Positions 53,386 through 62,950 of a stretch of 64,000 bases of DNA are shown piece after piece. The notes beneath the pieces are model-generated. The model saw only the letters and a list, made by a program, of their open reading frames with translations, was not told where the DNA came from and searched no databases. This stretch comes from Flectonema sp. DT1601 (Eukaryota > Euglenozoa > Diplonemea > Diplonemida > Diplonemidae). Within the stretch, counting starts at the first letter, position 1. Each line of letters starts with the position of its first letter. A program made the position numbers and the translations under genes. The stretch lies in assembly GCA_964019425.1 (NCBI GenBank), contig OZ025835.1, positions 310,001 to 374,000 on the forward strand. Reading direction: 5' to 3'.

Positions 53386-54306
53386 TTACATCGAAGATGT
53401 TTTCTCTAACCAAAGACCTACCTCCTGGTTCAACTCATCAGCTTTAGAAATTGTTATCCAGTGACCGCAATTGAATGACTGAACCTTTCCTCCTTTGCTT
53501 TGACGAATTCCTTCAACAAACGCTTCAGCATGGAAAGATGCTTCTTTCTTTAGTGCGTATCCAAAGAATACTGGAACGTCTTTGTAAGGCTTAAAAGGAA
53601 CAATAGAACGAGTTACAGTGGCAATAAGAAAGTTTGGGTACACATAGTTTATCGAAGAAACACAATGTGAAAGTGGACGAGCACGGTATTTACCCATGGT
53701 AAGAAATGAGGTGTTTAAAAAGCGACCTGCTGGACCACCAAGAAACCATGACAGAATGTTATAGAATTGATAAGACAATATAAATAGTAATGCAGCAGCA
53801 TCAGGCTTAGCAAACCCTCCGACGTCTAAAGACACCATACTTTTGACCTTTTCGGGATATTTCTTCTGAAGCATGTATCCGATAGTACATCCAAAGTCAT
53901 GACAGTATATGATTACCTTCTTTGACGGTGAGTTCGCTTCAATCACGTCATTAGCCATTTCAGTTAGCTTGTCGAAACTAAATCCCCATCCTACTGGTCT
54001 GCCGTCAAATCCTGGTAGGGTTACAACAATACATCTGTAGCCTCTTTCAACTAAGTCTGGAACCTGTTTATCCCAAATAGTACCACAGTCTGGCCATCCG
54101 TGAATAAGCAACACATCTCCTTTGGTGCCGTCACCATGAATTTCAAATCTCATTTTTGTTTCTCTCTCTTCTCCGTTTACTAAACTCATGACCTTCTTGA
54201 CCAATACATAAGGTAGAGACACCAGCCATATTCCTAAACTCATGGGCACGAGAACCCCCCACAGTGGGAGGGTCACGGAAAAGAAAATCTTCGCAGCGTT
54301 TGACAT
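53386..54306 (-). CDS. Alpha/beta hydrolase, epoxide-hydrolase-like, membrane-anchored
   Basis: 306 aa. An N-terminal hydrophobic helix (LPLWGVLVPMSLGIWLVSLPYVLV, residues 13-36) should anchor it in the ER, as in microsomal and EPHX-type enzymes. The catalytic domain shows HGWPD (oxyanion hole), the nucleophile elbow YCHDFGC with Asp as nucleophile, LDVGG, and a late His in NCGHWITI. Asp as nucleophile is typical of epoxide hydrolases and haloalkane dehalogenases; HGWPD and the membrane anchor favour an epoxide hydrolase opening epoxides to diols. Total length fits EPHX3/4-like proteins, though the cap is short. The coding end reads TCTTCGATGTAAGTTGAC: the stop overlaps a perfect donor GTAAGT, so a further 3' exon or UTR intron is possible. 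A TTGTTGCAG acceptor lies 16 nt before the ATG. Confidence 0.88.
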   Translation of the reverse strand: MSNAAKIFFSVTLPLWGVLVPMSLGIWLVSLPYVLVKKVMSLVNGEERETKMRFEIHGDGTKGDVLLIHGWPDCGTIWDKQVPDLVERGYRCIVVTLPGFDGRPVGWGFSFDKLTEMANDVIEANSPSKKVIIYCHDFGCTIGYMLQKKYPEKVKSMVSLDVGGFAKPDAAALLFILSYQFYNILSWFLGGPAGRFLNTSFLTMGKYRARPLSHCVSSINYVYPNFLIATVTRSIVPFKPYKDVPVFFGYALKKEASFHAEAFVEGIRQSKGGKVQSFNCGHWITISKADELNQEVGLWLEKTSSM

Positions 54307-54421
54307 TATTTTCTACTGTTTCCTGCAACAAAGGGGAATTAAACATGCAAAAAAAAAAAAAGTAAACATGTGAAAAAAGGATAAAAGCACTCACCATCAA
54401 GTGGGTGTAAATACAGCTCGG

Positions 54422-55180
54422 CTACTTTCTATTTAAGACAGCTTCAACAACAACACTGTGGTCGGTAGTTTGATGAACGTTAATTGGTATGAAATTATGG
54501 ATTTTAATGGCACGTAACGTCTCTTCAAGAGTCCAGAGATCTTTCGTCCATCCTCCAAAGTAAATTCGTTGACGACGATCATCAAATGGGAATTCATTAA
54601 AAATTGACGGTGATATCGAATTAAACACAACTTTACACGATTCCTGAGGCACACGTGATATAAATTTAAGCAAATTAATGCGAGAACCGGAGTCCAAATA
54701 TTCCATTAAGCCTTCCATACACCAGATATTTGATGATTGGTGGAGGTTGTATTTATTAAAATAACTGTTTTGTAATTCCTGAATACCAATTTTTAACGGT
54801 AAATAAGACACGGTTGAATCAGTGAAATTACTGTAAGGATTGTATCCGTTTAGCTTGAGTGTTGAAATCTTTGTATCAATGACTCGATACTTATCGACGT
54901 CAATTACATGGCTTGATGATGGGAGTTGAATTCTCCATACTCTCATGTCAACACCGCATCCGACATTAATATAATTAGTGCAATTTGACTTTTCCCATAT
55001 CGAATCGATTACTTCCATACGTTTACAAACTTGATTTTCAATTTCTTTTTTAATAGTAAGATCCAAGTCAGTTATCCTGTTGGTCACAATCTGTGATTCT
55101 TGATTTGAGAATATCACTCCTAGGTTACATTTCTTTATGAGAGAGGCTCTGATGGCAGTTCGTTCTATTCGTTTTAACAT
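54422..55180 (-). CDS. LCMT/PPM-type SAM-dependent methyltransferase
   Basis: 252 aa. The family (leucine carboxyl methyltransferase and bacterial-type relatives) methylates carboxyl groups, in eukaryotes mostly the PP2A C-terminus, but other members have unknown substrates. Motif I is NYINVGCGVDMRVWRI (residues 71-86), the acidic ribose-binding loop HVIDVDKYRVIDTK, and the late motif NIWCMEGLMEYLDSGSRINLL is the family's WI-x-EG-x-x-x-YL signature in slightly altered form. FGGWTKDLWTLEETLRAI matches the usual C-terminal lid. It is shorter than LCMT1 (about 330 aa) and may be a minor family member. A GCTGTCAG acceptor lies 7 nt before the ATG; the neighbouring hydrolase gene starts 116 bp downstream. 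Confidence 0.82.
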   Translation of the reverse strand: MLKRIERTAIRASLIKKCNLGVIFSNQESQIVTNRITDLDLTIKKEIENQVCKRMEVIDSIWEKSNCTNYINVGCGVDMRVWRIQLPSSSHVIDVDKYRVIDTKISTLKLNGYNPYSNFTDSTVSYLPLKIGIQELQNSYFNKYNLHQSSNIWCMEGLMEYLDSGSRINLLKFISRVPQESCKVVFNSISPSIFNEFPFDDRRQRIYFGGWTKDLWTLEETLRAIKIHNFIPINVHQTTDHSVVVEAVLNRK

Positions 55181-55347
55181 TAATAGGCTGACAGCAGTCA
55201 GTTGTTATTTTTACATGTGTTGATAACTGAATAGGGGTGATTGAAATAATGTTATAATAAAAATTTTAAAAAACTACATCTCATTGACACTTGGAACTCA
55301 AATTCCAACTACTTCACTAAACTTGAAACAGAGACGGGCTAACCATT

Positions 55348-56024
55348 CTAGTTGGACTTCTTCTTCTTTGGTCCTCTGATCTTGGCCAGACCACGGTACT
55401 TCTTGGATCTGTTCTTTCTCTCCTTCAGTTGCTTACGGTTGGTCTCCTGTTGGTGGGTTTGGATTTTGATAGCTGTTCGAAAACACTCAACACAACCAGC
55501 TGATAATAATAAATACAATTTTAACCCACAGAAAGTAGTTTATGTGAGATCAATATTTCACTCACCTTGTCCATCGCACTCGATGGAAGCAACATAAACA
55601 GTAAATGACATACTCTCTTCTTTCTAAGTCCGAGACGGACCATTCTGAATCTTGGCTCAACCTGCTTGGCCATGGCGAGCTGTTATTGTTTATTGTTTGT
55701 TGTTGTTGTTACTAAGGCGTATCCGTTACCAATAAAAAGATAAAACTAAAAGAGAGTAATAAAAGTTTCATCACATACGTCATCGTAGATCAATCCAAAT
55801 CCGGTGATCTTACCACCACCAAAGTCGTTACGGAATCCGAATACGGCGATGCAGTTTGGATCCTGAACCTTGTACATCTCAGCGAGCTTCTCACGAACAT
55901 CAGCCTTTGGTACTGTTCCCTTCTTGGTGGTGTTGGTGAGATCAATCACAAATTGCTTACGTCCGAGAAGCGCATTGTACATGAACTTCCTCGTCTTGAT
56001 GCTGATAGAACCGTCTCCGCCCAT
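55348..56024 (-). CDS. RPS24: Ribosomal protein eS24, tandem copy 1
   Basis: Small-subunit protein eS24. Exons 55779-56024, 55614-55679 and 55348-55446 (all phase 0) give 136 aa. Marks: [58 protein letters not shown] and the basic end [16 protein letters not shown]. Introns are 99 and 167 bp with GTATGT donors. The protein sequence is the same in all four copies as far as I can see. Upstream DNA differs in each copy from the ATG outward, each with its own acceptor (here CAATCAG, 16 nt before ATG). Confidence 0.96.
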
Positions 56025-56218
56025 TTTTTTGGGTCAAAATCTGATTGAGAAATAAAAATGAAATTAACAAGACGTACAAGACACTCTAATAAACCATCAT
56101 AAAGCTGTGATTAACGACTCACTACAGCAATTAGCAACAAGTAACACTCAGAGAGGCACCTGAGTAAAAGCAATCAGTAAGACGCACATCATAAAAGCAT
56201 CAAAGTGACACAAGCACT

Positions 56219-57189
56219 CTAGTTGGACTTCTTCTTCTTTGGTCCTCTGATCTTGGCCAGACCACGGTACTTCTTGGATCTGTTCTTTCTCTCCTTCAGT
56301 TGCTTACGGTTGGTCTCCTGTTGGTGGGTTTGGATTTTGATAGCTGTTCGAAAACACTCAACACAACCAGCTGATAATAATAAATACAACTTTAACCCAC
56401 AGAAAGTAGTTTATGTGAGATAAAGTGAAGACTTTGAGGCCCACTCGAAGGTCGTGGACGATGGGGTTCGACGCGAAATGATTGGCAACGTTCCCTTTCT
56501 GGCTGAAAGCCATGGGGCACATGATAGAAGAACGAGAAAACTTCAAGACAGCTGGCAAATTGGATCGTTTTGGTTGTCTCCTCCGAATCCGCATCACTGC
56601 TTCCTGCAGAAGTTGACTTTGCGACCACAAGGCACCTACGCCTTTGATCCTCGCAACCTACGTCGCTGCAACCAGGGTGAACGTTGCCAACACCATTAAA
56701 ATAATAAAAGTTTCACTACACTCGTTGGATTCAAAAAAAGAAAGTCAATCTGAAGCAACATAAACAGTAAATGACATACTCTCTTCTTTCTAAGTCCGAG
56801 ACGGACCATTCTGAATCTTGGCTCAACCTGCTTGGCCATGGCGAGCTGTTATTGTTTATTGTTTGTTGTTGTTGTTACTAAGGCGTATCCGTACCAATAA
56901 AAAGATAAAACTAAAAGAGAGTAATAAAAGTTTCATCACATACGTCATCGTAGATCAATCCAAATCCGGTGATCTTACCACCACCAAAGTCGTTACGGAA
57001 TCCGAATACGGCGATGCAGTTTGGATCCTGAACCTTGTACATCTCAGCGAGCTTCTCACGAACATCAGCCTTTGGTACTGTTCCCTTCTTGGTGGTGTTG
57101 GTGAGATCAATCACAAATTGCTTACGTCCGAGAAGCGCATTGTACATGAACTTCCTCGTCTTGATGCTGATAGAACCGTCTCCGCCCAT
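56219..57189 (-). CDS. RPS24: Ribosomal protein eS24, tandem copy 2, enlarged intron 2
   Basis: Exons 56944-57189, 56780-56845 and 56219-56317. It codes the same 136 aa as copy 1. Intron 2 is 462 bp instead of 167-203 bp because about 300 bp of unrelated, GC-richer DNA (56422-56720) replaces a short stretch. Splice sites are unchanged. Intron 1 matches copies 3 and 4 more closely than copy 1 (one base shorter near CGTATCCGTACC). Confidence 0.94.
56422..56720. other. Foreign-looking insert in intron 2 of eS24 copy 2
   Basis: About 300 bp absent from the other three copies, replacing roughly 30 bp (CAATATTTCACTCACC-type sequence). It is clearly GC-richer than the intron around it and has open frames on both strands (plus frame with [20 protein letters not shown]; minus frame with [19 protein letters not shown]). 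I recognise neither. Its right edge (AATAATAAAAGTTTCA) resembles intron 1 of the same gene. It could be a captured exon fragment or a piece of an unknown element. Confidence 0.6.
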
Positions 57190-57414
57190 GATAAGGACTG
57201 TTCTGAAGGACAAGAAAATAATAAATAAACATATTGAACAACACACAAATACTATCCTACAAACACATCAGAATCCCGACCTCCCCTTCATAAATATATG
57301 GGATCTCTTTTAAATAAATGTTAAGATAATAATGGACTACTCAAAAAGGTTGGAATATCTTATTCCGCAAACTGATGGGCTCACAACACTATTAGAATGC
57401 TTTACTTAACCATT

Positions 57415-58116
57415 CTAGTTGGACTTCTTCTTCTTTGGTCCTCTGATCTTGGCCAGACCACGGTACTTCTTGGATCTGTTCTTTCTCTCCTTCAGCTGCT
57501 TACGGTTGGTCTCCTGTTGGTAGGGTTGGATTTTGATAGCTGTTCGAAAACACTCAACACAACCAGCTGATAATAATAAATACAACTTTAACCCACAGAA
57601 GGTAGTCAATGTGAGATCAATATTTCACTCACCTTGTCCATCGCACTAGTTGGATCCAAAAAAAAGAAAAGTCAATCTGAAGCAACATAAACAGTAAATG
57701 ACATACTCTCTTCTTTCTAAGTCCGAGACGGACCATTCTGAATCTTGGCTCAACCTGCTTGGCCATGGCGAGCTGTTATTGTTTATTGTTTGTTGTTGTT
57801 GTTACTAAGGCGTATCCGTACCAATAAAAAGATAAAACTAAAAGAGAGTAATAAAAGTTTCATCACATACGTCATCGTAGATCAATCCAAATCCGGTGAT
57901 CTTACCACCACCAAAGTCGTTACGGAATCCGAATACGGCGATGCAGTTTGGATCCTGAACCTTGTACATCTCAGCGAGCTTCTCACGAACATCAGCCTTT
58001 GGTACTGTTCCCTTCTTGGTGGTGTTGGTGAGATCAATCACAAATTGCTTACGTCCGAGAAGCGCATTGTACATGAACTTCCTCGTCTTGATGCTGATAG
58101 AACCGTCTCCGCCCAT
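57415..58116 (-). CDS. RPS24: Ribosomal protein eS24, tandem copy 3
   Basis: Exons 57871-58116, 57717-57782 and 57415-57513; same 136 aa. Intron 2 is 203 bp and holds GGATCCAAAAAAAAG not seen in copy 1. Differences from copy 1 in exon 3 are silent (CAA to CAG). A CTTAACAG acceptor lies 13 nt before the ATG. Copies 3 and 4 are nearly identical in introns as well, so they are the most recent pair. Confidence 0.95.
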
Positions 58117-58129
58117 TGTGCAGATAATT

Positions 58130-58563
58130 CTGTTAAGGAAGGGGGGAAAGTAAAATAACCACCAGCTACACCAACTCTCTTACAAATAGCCGTCGAGTAC
58201 CTTTCGGCAACTAATCAAGCTTACTATATTCGATGATCCTGTAATATAATAATATAAATGATAATCGAAGTACAATCCAAGTGATCGATCCCTTTAAAGA
58301 ACTGACTGCGATCCGTTACAACTGATAAACACTTAAACTGGATGTGTTTGATGAAAATACTTATTCTGTTTTTGACAATATGCTTCCTTAAGGCCCTTGG
58401 CCTGGTTACTTAAATCTTGTTGTGAATTACTTTGAGTAATTCGTGTCAAGAATGGAAAAAGATGTGACCTCCAACTCCGAAACCACGAAGAACAAAATAA
58501 GAAAAACAACTTCCAACAACATAAGAAAAATAGAATTCAAGCGAATCAGATTTAACCAGCAGC
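58130..58563. other. Spacer between eS24 copies 4 and 3
   Basis: About 430 bp upstream of copy 3 and downstream of copy 4. No frame, repeat or RNA gene seen. Its sequence is not shared with the other spacers of the array. Confidence 0.5.
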
Positions 58564-59265
58564 TTAGTTGGACTTCTTCTTCTTTGGTCCTCTGATCTTG
58601 GCCAGACCACGGTACTTCTTGGATCTGTTCTTTCTCTCCTTCAGCTGCTTACGGTTGGTCTCCTGTTGGTAGGGTTGGATTTTAATAGCTGTTCGAAAAC
58701 ACTGAACACAACCAGCTGATAATAATAAATACAACTTTAACCCACAGAAGGTAGTCAATGTGAGATCAATATTTCACTCACCTTGTCCATCGCACTAGTT
58801 GGATCCAAAAAAAAGAAAAGTCAATCTGAAGCAACATAAACAGTAAATGACATACTCTCTTCTTTCTAAGTCCGAGACGGACCATTCTGAATCTTGGCTC
58901 AACCTGCTTGGCCATGGCGAGCTGTTATTGTTTATTGTTTGTTGTTGTTGTTACTAAGGCGTATCCGTACCAATAAAAAGATAAAACTAAAAGAGAGTAA
59001 TAAAAGTTTCATCACATACGTCATCGTAGATCAATCCAAATCCGGTGATCTTACCACCACCAAAGTCGTTACGGAATCCGAATACGGCGATGCAGTTTGG
59101 ATCCTGAACCTTGTACATCTCAGCGAGCTTCTCACGAACATCAGCCTTTGGTACTGTTCCCTTCTTGGTGGTGTTGGTGAGATCAATCACAAATTGCTTA
59201 CGTCCGAGAAGCGCATTGTACATGAACTTCCTCGTCTTGATGCTGATAGAACCGTCTCCGCCCAT
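58564..59265 (-). CDS. RPS24: Ribosomal protein eS24, tandem copy 4
   Basis: Exons 59020-59265, 58856-58921 and 58564-58662; same 136 aa, but the stop is TAA rather than TAG. Introns are 98 and 193 bp, nearly identical to copy 3. TATTTCAG-like acceptor (CCTGAAATA on the plus strand) lies 12 nt before the ATG. It is the most upstream unit of the array in transcription order. Confidence 0.95.
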
Positions 59266-59277
59266 TTTATGCAGACC

Positions 59278-60006
59278 CTGAAATAATGATATTAAACAGA
59301 ACAGCGAGACGAGAATAACTAAAACAGATCATCACATCAAATTCCTGAGAATGAAATAATTAAAAACAATAAACAAAAACATCACAACAAGTGTCGTAAA
59401 GGTAATTTAAGGGATGAGTGAACACAACTACAAGTAAATGCAGGCAAACAAACAATAACAATTAAAATTAAAAAAACAACTCGTTTTATTATCAGTCGAT
59501 TACATCTTCAGTTCAGACATGCAAATATCCGAACCTCAGATTCCTAACAAGTCAGTACAGCCCTCACCACATTGTTGCGATACCGCGTGATGTAAATTCG
59601 AAGCGGGGGGGGGATTATAATACGATGCAGGGAGGGGAAGGGTACTTTTTAAAAAATAACACTTCTTTTAAAATAAAGTAGTAGTTTTTTTTTTATGATC
59701 TTGTCAGACTGAAAAAAAAAAGGTGTAATACGCTGTCAGTGAGACTTGCCATCACTGAATACTACCGAAAATAGTGTCCAAAGAAAAAATAAAAAGTGAG
59801 ATTTATTTACGGTTGTGTTGCCAACACTCTTTTTAGACTTTTTGAGATGGTGGTTATACGAAACAAAAATCATTCGGATTAACTTTATATTTCGCTGAAC
59901 GCAGACAGACATACGAAATAAGGGCTTTCAATCTGAATAGTTTCTTCTCCGATTACGTCGGTACAAAAATAAAATAAAATAAAATAAATAAATATATTAG
60001 ATTAGA
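59278..60006. other. Spacer upstream of the eS24 array
   Basis: AT-rich gap holding G-runs near 59606 and the solo repeat at 59865-59964. No supported coding frame. The right part is presumably the 3' UTR of the hydroxylase-family gene. Confidence 0.5.
59865..59964 (-). repeat. Diverged solo A-B repeat of the element 1 family
   Basis: Read on the minus strand it starts GTACCGACGTAATCGGAGAA (compare GCACCGACGAAGTCGGAGAA in element 1), keeps GAAACTATTCAGATT, and ends with AATATAAAGTTAATCCGAAT plus T-run, matching element 1 B (AATATAAGGCTTATCTGAAT). The middle of A is shortened. T-runs lie on both sides. An old solo A-B remnant of a related element. Confidence 0.78.
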
Positions 60007-61347
60007 TTAAAAAAGATTCCACAACTGGTAGTACCCAGATGTTTCTTTTCCAGTACCAAGTGACCCAGTGATAATGTGAAATGTCGGCAGGAGGACAACA
60101 AAAAATCCTAACGTAAGATGAAGCCCTGCAGCACCAATGAAATTTTCTTTTTGAAACGGCCACAAGAATGACTGCGGATCACCGAAAATACCCATCAGTA
60201 TCATTCCGACAACAGGTGGTCCAAATGCGACATTCAGGGCACATGGAATCAAGCCCCCAGTCACACTCTGACCAATAGCCTCTAGATAAATACTATAAAA
60301 AGTAAACACTGTATAAAACCAAAATATTATGTGATCTATTTTTGTTGGATAGAATTTCAGTAAATCGCTATCAATTTGAAGGTATTTTCCGACATTTTTT
60401 GACTTGAATTCGAAAGTGTTCGACCATTCACCCTTGTATTGATCTGTTTCACCAACTTTGTCTCTGTATGTTCCGAAAATCTTATCAAGAATAAATGTTG
60501 GACCTCCATAGTTACATTCAAATTTCGCATGATGCAAATAGTGAAATTGATCACCTGCCCAATGATCTTCATACCCACTGTGTCCAGCAGCAGGCGACAA
60601 CGTCAAATGAACCCCATTAAATAAAAAGCAATACGGTGACATGGTAAAGTATAATTGCGGACCAATGCAAGAAAAGTAATATAAATGCTCAAGAGGATGC
60701 ATGCACATTCCTGAGAAAGGTTCGATATCGGGATTACGATGGTGCAATGAATGAATGTATTTATAAACAGCTCTATAATGAATAAATCTATGAGCAAAGT
60801 AAAAATGAACTTCTCTCCATGAAGCTGTAGCTGCCACGTATAAAAAGTTTAACAGCAATAGTTTCCAATTGCTCATAACATCAGTGTCAGAATGGTATGG
60901 TAAGTAACCCTTTGCTAACATAATACAATAACCATATTCCCAGAAGGTCCATTGAACTCCACCTAAAGTCGTGTACCAAACATTTTGTAACAACGTTGCT
61001 AAGTTAGGCTGGTTATTCTGATTAAACTTTCTATCACACGTGTAGTATGCTACAAAATGCCAGAATCCGTAGTAAATATAAATCAATCCAACGTTCATTA
61101 AAATGCGGTCTTTCAACCAATTCGGATCCATTGAAGCAGCACCCTCCAAGTCATATGGGAATAACACATACACAATCATTGCTATGACTGCCCATACAAG
61201 ATGGCCTCCAAAAACGAAATTAGTTGGAAAATTCCAAGGCTGTTTTCCGAGTACAGGAAGTTGGCTGGTGTGACCTGGAGGTTTTTTTAAATCAACCCAG
61301 TCAGCGGCTTTAAAAAAACTACCCCGATTCATGCCCGCGAAACCCAT
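60007..61347 (-). CDS. Fatty acid hydroxylase / sterol desaturase superfamily membrane enzyme
   Basis: 446 aa from MGFAGMNRGSFFKAADW; an earlier ATG at 61407 is rejected because its extension is a poly-Lys run coded by a poly-A tract. The family uses a di-iron site held by histidine clusters in the ER membrane to hydroxylate or desaturate lipids. Clusters visible are HFYFAHRFIH (about residue 190), HSLHHRN, HPLEH and DQFHYLHHAKFECNYG. Six or so hydrophobic helices surround them, including LVWAVIAMIVYVLF, ILMNVGLIYIYYGFWHFVAYY and the C-terminal LTLGFFVVLLPTFHII. Substrate (sterol, sphingolipid or alkylglycerol) cannot be told from motifs alone. Unlike most neighbours it lacks a clear acceptor just before the ATG; a 21-A run lies there instead. 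Confidence 0.9.
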   Translation of the reverse strand: MGFAGMNRGSFFKAADWVDLKKPPGHTSQLPVLGKQPWNFPTNFVFGGHLVWAVIAMIVYVLFPYDLEGAASMDPNWLKDRILMNVGLIYIYYGFWHFVAYYTCDRKFNQNNQPNLATLLQNVWYTTLGGVQWTFWEYGYCIMLAKGYLPYHSDTDVMSNWKLLLLNFLYVAATASWREVHFYFAHRFIHYRAVYKYIHSLHHRNPDIEPFSGMCMHPLEHLYYFSCIGPQLYFTMSPYCFLFNGVHLTLSPAAGHSGYEDHWAGDQFHYLHHAKFECNYGGPTFILDKIFGTYRDKVGETDQYKGEWSNTFEFKSKNVGKYLQIDSDLLKFYPTKIDHIIFWFYTVFTFYSIYLEAIGQSVTGGLIPCALNVAFGPPVVGMILMGIFGDPQSFLWPFQKENFIGAAGLHLTLGFFVVLLPTFHIITGSLGTGKETSGYYQLWNLF

Positions 61348-61456
61348 TATACTTTTTTTTTTTTTTTTTTTTGTGAAAATCTCAATCCTGTGTGAGAAAA
61401 ACAACATGAGAATCTGTCCTCCACATTAAATGACAAAACCAAAACCCATTCTAATG

Positions 61457-62740
61457 CTAACAGGCAGTATGTTTGCTGCATTCTCTGAGTTCATTTTTAA
61501 GAGCCATAATCTCTCTCTCTGTGGGATCACCCATCGCTACATCGATGTCATCAGTCGCAAAATTTTGGTTATAATTAACACGAGCACCTCTAACAGTATG
61601 AGAACAATCACTTCCGTAAAGAGAATACTCCGCAACTATGTCACTTACCAAGTGTAATTCTCCAGCAGCAGCACAGCATTTTAGATATGTTAAAGCAAGT
61701 GGACGAGGAGAATGTCTGTTTTGATTGCAACATCTAATCCCAAGTTTAAAAAAGGTCGTTGCCATCTCAAATGCATACGCATTACGATAGATTCTAACTA
61801 AACAAGATTCTATTAATACAATGTAAGTTGCGATATTCAAAATAACATTTGGAAACTTTTTCGACATATTACTACTAACAGCAATAGTATGTCGAAGCGA
61901 TCCAACCTGTGAAAGTTTCTTTAAGTACAAATTACAATGAATTGTTAAAACTTTTCCAACAGGCATTAGCTTAATCATCTCTTCCATATCTTGTAAACGA
62001 GTACAGCATTTTAACATCTCTAACCAAGCTCTTGATTGAACACTTAGTAAGGGATTTGATCGTAGAATACTTACAAGTAATGAGAATATAGCATCCGTCT
62101 CACCCGTTTGATGCAACAGTGAATTAACAACAGTCATTGCTTGTTGTACATTTGCACTGCGAATCTTAACAGGAGATGCTATCAGATTCTTCAATATTTT
62201 TAGTACTTCTTTAGCTGTTGTACACGATGCTGTCAAAAGCGCAAATGCTAAAGCCGTTCTATGTGTTTCCTTAGTCATTTTTTTAAATGTACTAAAAGCT
62301 ATTTTCTTGTGACCCCCCGCAGCACATCCCCTAAGGACTGCCGTAAACATCAAAACAGAAGTTCCATACTGCTGTCGATACCTTTCTAGTAGTTTGTTAA
62401 CAACATCGAATTCATTATGTTTTGCATGGTCTGTGATAAGCAACCTAAACGTTGCTTCAGTCCATTCAAATGAAGCTTGCTGTACCATGTGAGTAATTCT
62501 CACATTCCATAACAAAGCAAGTTCATAAACCTTGTTATGGCATTGGGGTGGTACAGAACATCGTAATGTGCTTAATACTAATAAATCATTACCAGCTTGA
62601 CGGATCAAAGCTTGTTTTTCTCTTGGAAGTGGTTGATTTCTCCAATAGCTTCGTGTCCACTCAGTGACAATTGAAAGAGTTTTTTCTGCAGACCATGATC
62701 GAAGGCTACTCCGTTTACGGAGGCCAACTAAACTAACCAT
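61457..62740 (-). CDS. PPR-like helical-repeat protein, paralogue of the gene at 945
   Basis: 427 aa from the ATG at 62740 (MVSLVGLRKRSS); the frame is open to 62824 but crosses a GGTTCTCAG acceptor 12 nt before this ATG. The protein is a series of helical pairs, e.g. FRLLITDHAKHNEFDVVNKLL, FTAVLRGCAAGGHKKIAFSTF and ALTYLKCCAAAGELHLVSDIV, which follow the PPR first-helix pattern but are degenerate. ATYIVLIESC near residue 320 matches ATYIVFIGSC of the first PPR gene, as does the layout after it. The N-terminus is basic (GLRKRSSLRSW), consistent with a mitochondrial targeting sequence. RNA binding in an organelle is inferred. Confidence 0.72.
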   Translation of the reverse strand: MVSLVGLRKRSSLRSWSAEKTLSIVTEWTRSYWRNQPLPREKQALIRQAGNDLLVLSTLRCSVPPQCHNKVYELALLWNVRITHMVQQASFEWTEATFRLLITDHAKHNEFDVVNKLLERYRQQYGTSVLMFTAVLRGCAAGGHKKIAFSTFKKMTKETHRTALAFALLTASCTTAKEVLKILKNLIASPVKIRSANVQQAMTVVNSLLHQTGETDAIFSLLVSILRSNPLLSVQSRAWLEMLKCCTRLQDMEEMIKLMPVGKVLTIHCNLYLKKLSQVGSLRHTIAVSSNMSKKFPNVILNIATYIVLIESCLVRIYRNAYAFEMATTFFKLGIRCCNQNRHSPRPLALTYLKCCAAAGELHLVSDIVAEYSLYGSDCSHTVRGARVNYNQNFATDDIDVAMGDPTEREIMALKNELRECSKHTAC

Positions 62741-62950
62741 TACATTTGTGACCTGAGAACCGAAATACAACTCATGATGATTATGTTGAAAATAGTTGAT
62801 TGATAACAAAACAAAACAAAACAAACAAAAAAAAAAAGAAAGGAATTACAGGTTACAGGTAAACAATAAATTAAACCACTCCATAGAATGAAAGTGATCA
62901 ACAACAGACAGCAGATCAGAAGCCACTGTCAGTCATCATAACGAATGATG

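Noticed and set aside
55447-55778. snoRNA in the eS24 introns
   Set aside because: Intron 1 has a box-C-like GTGATGA at its donor, but I find no CTGA box D before the acceptor and no terminal stem.
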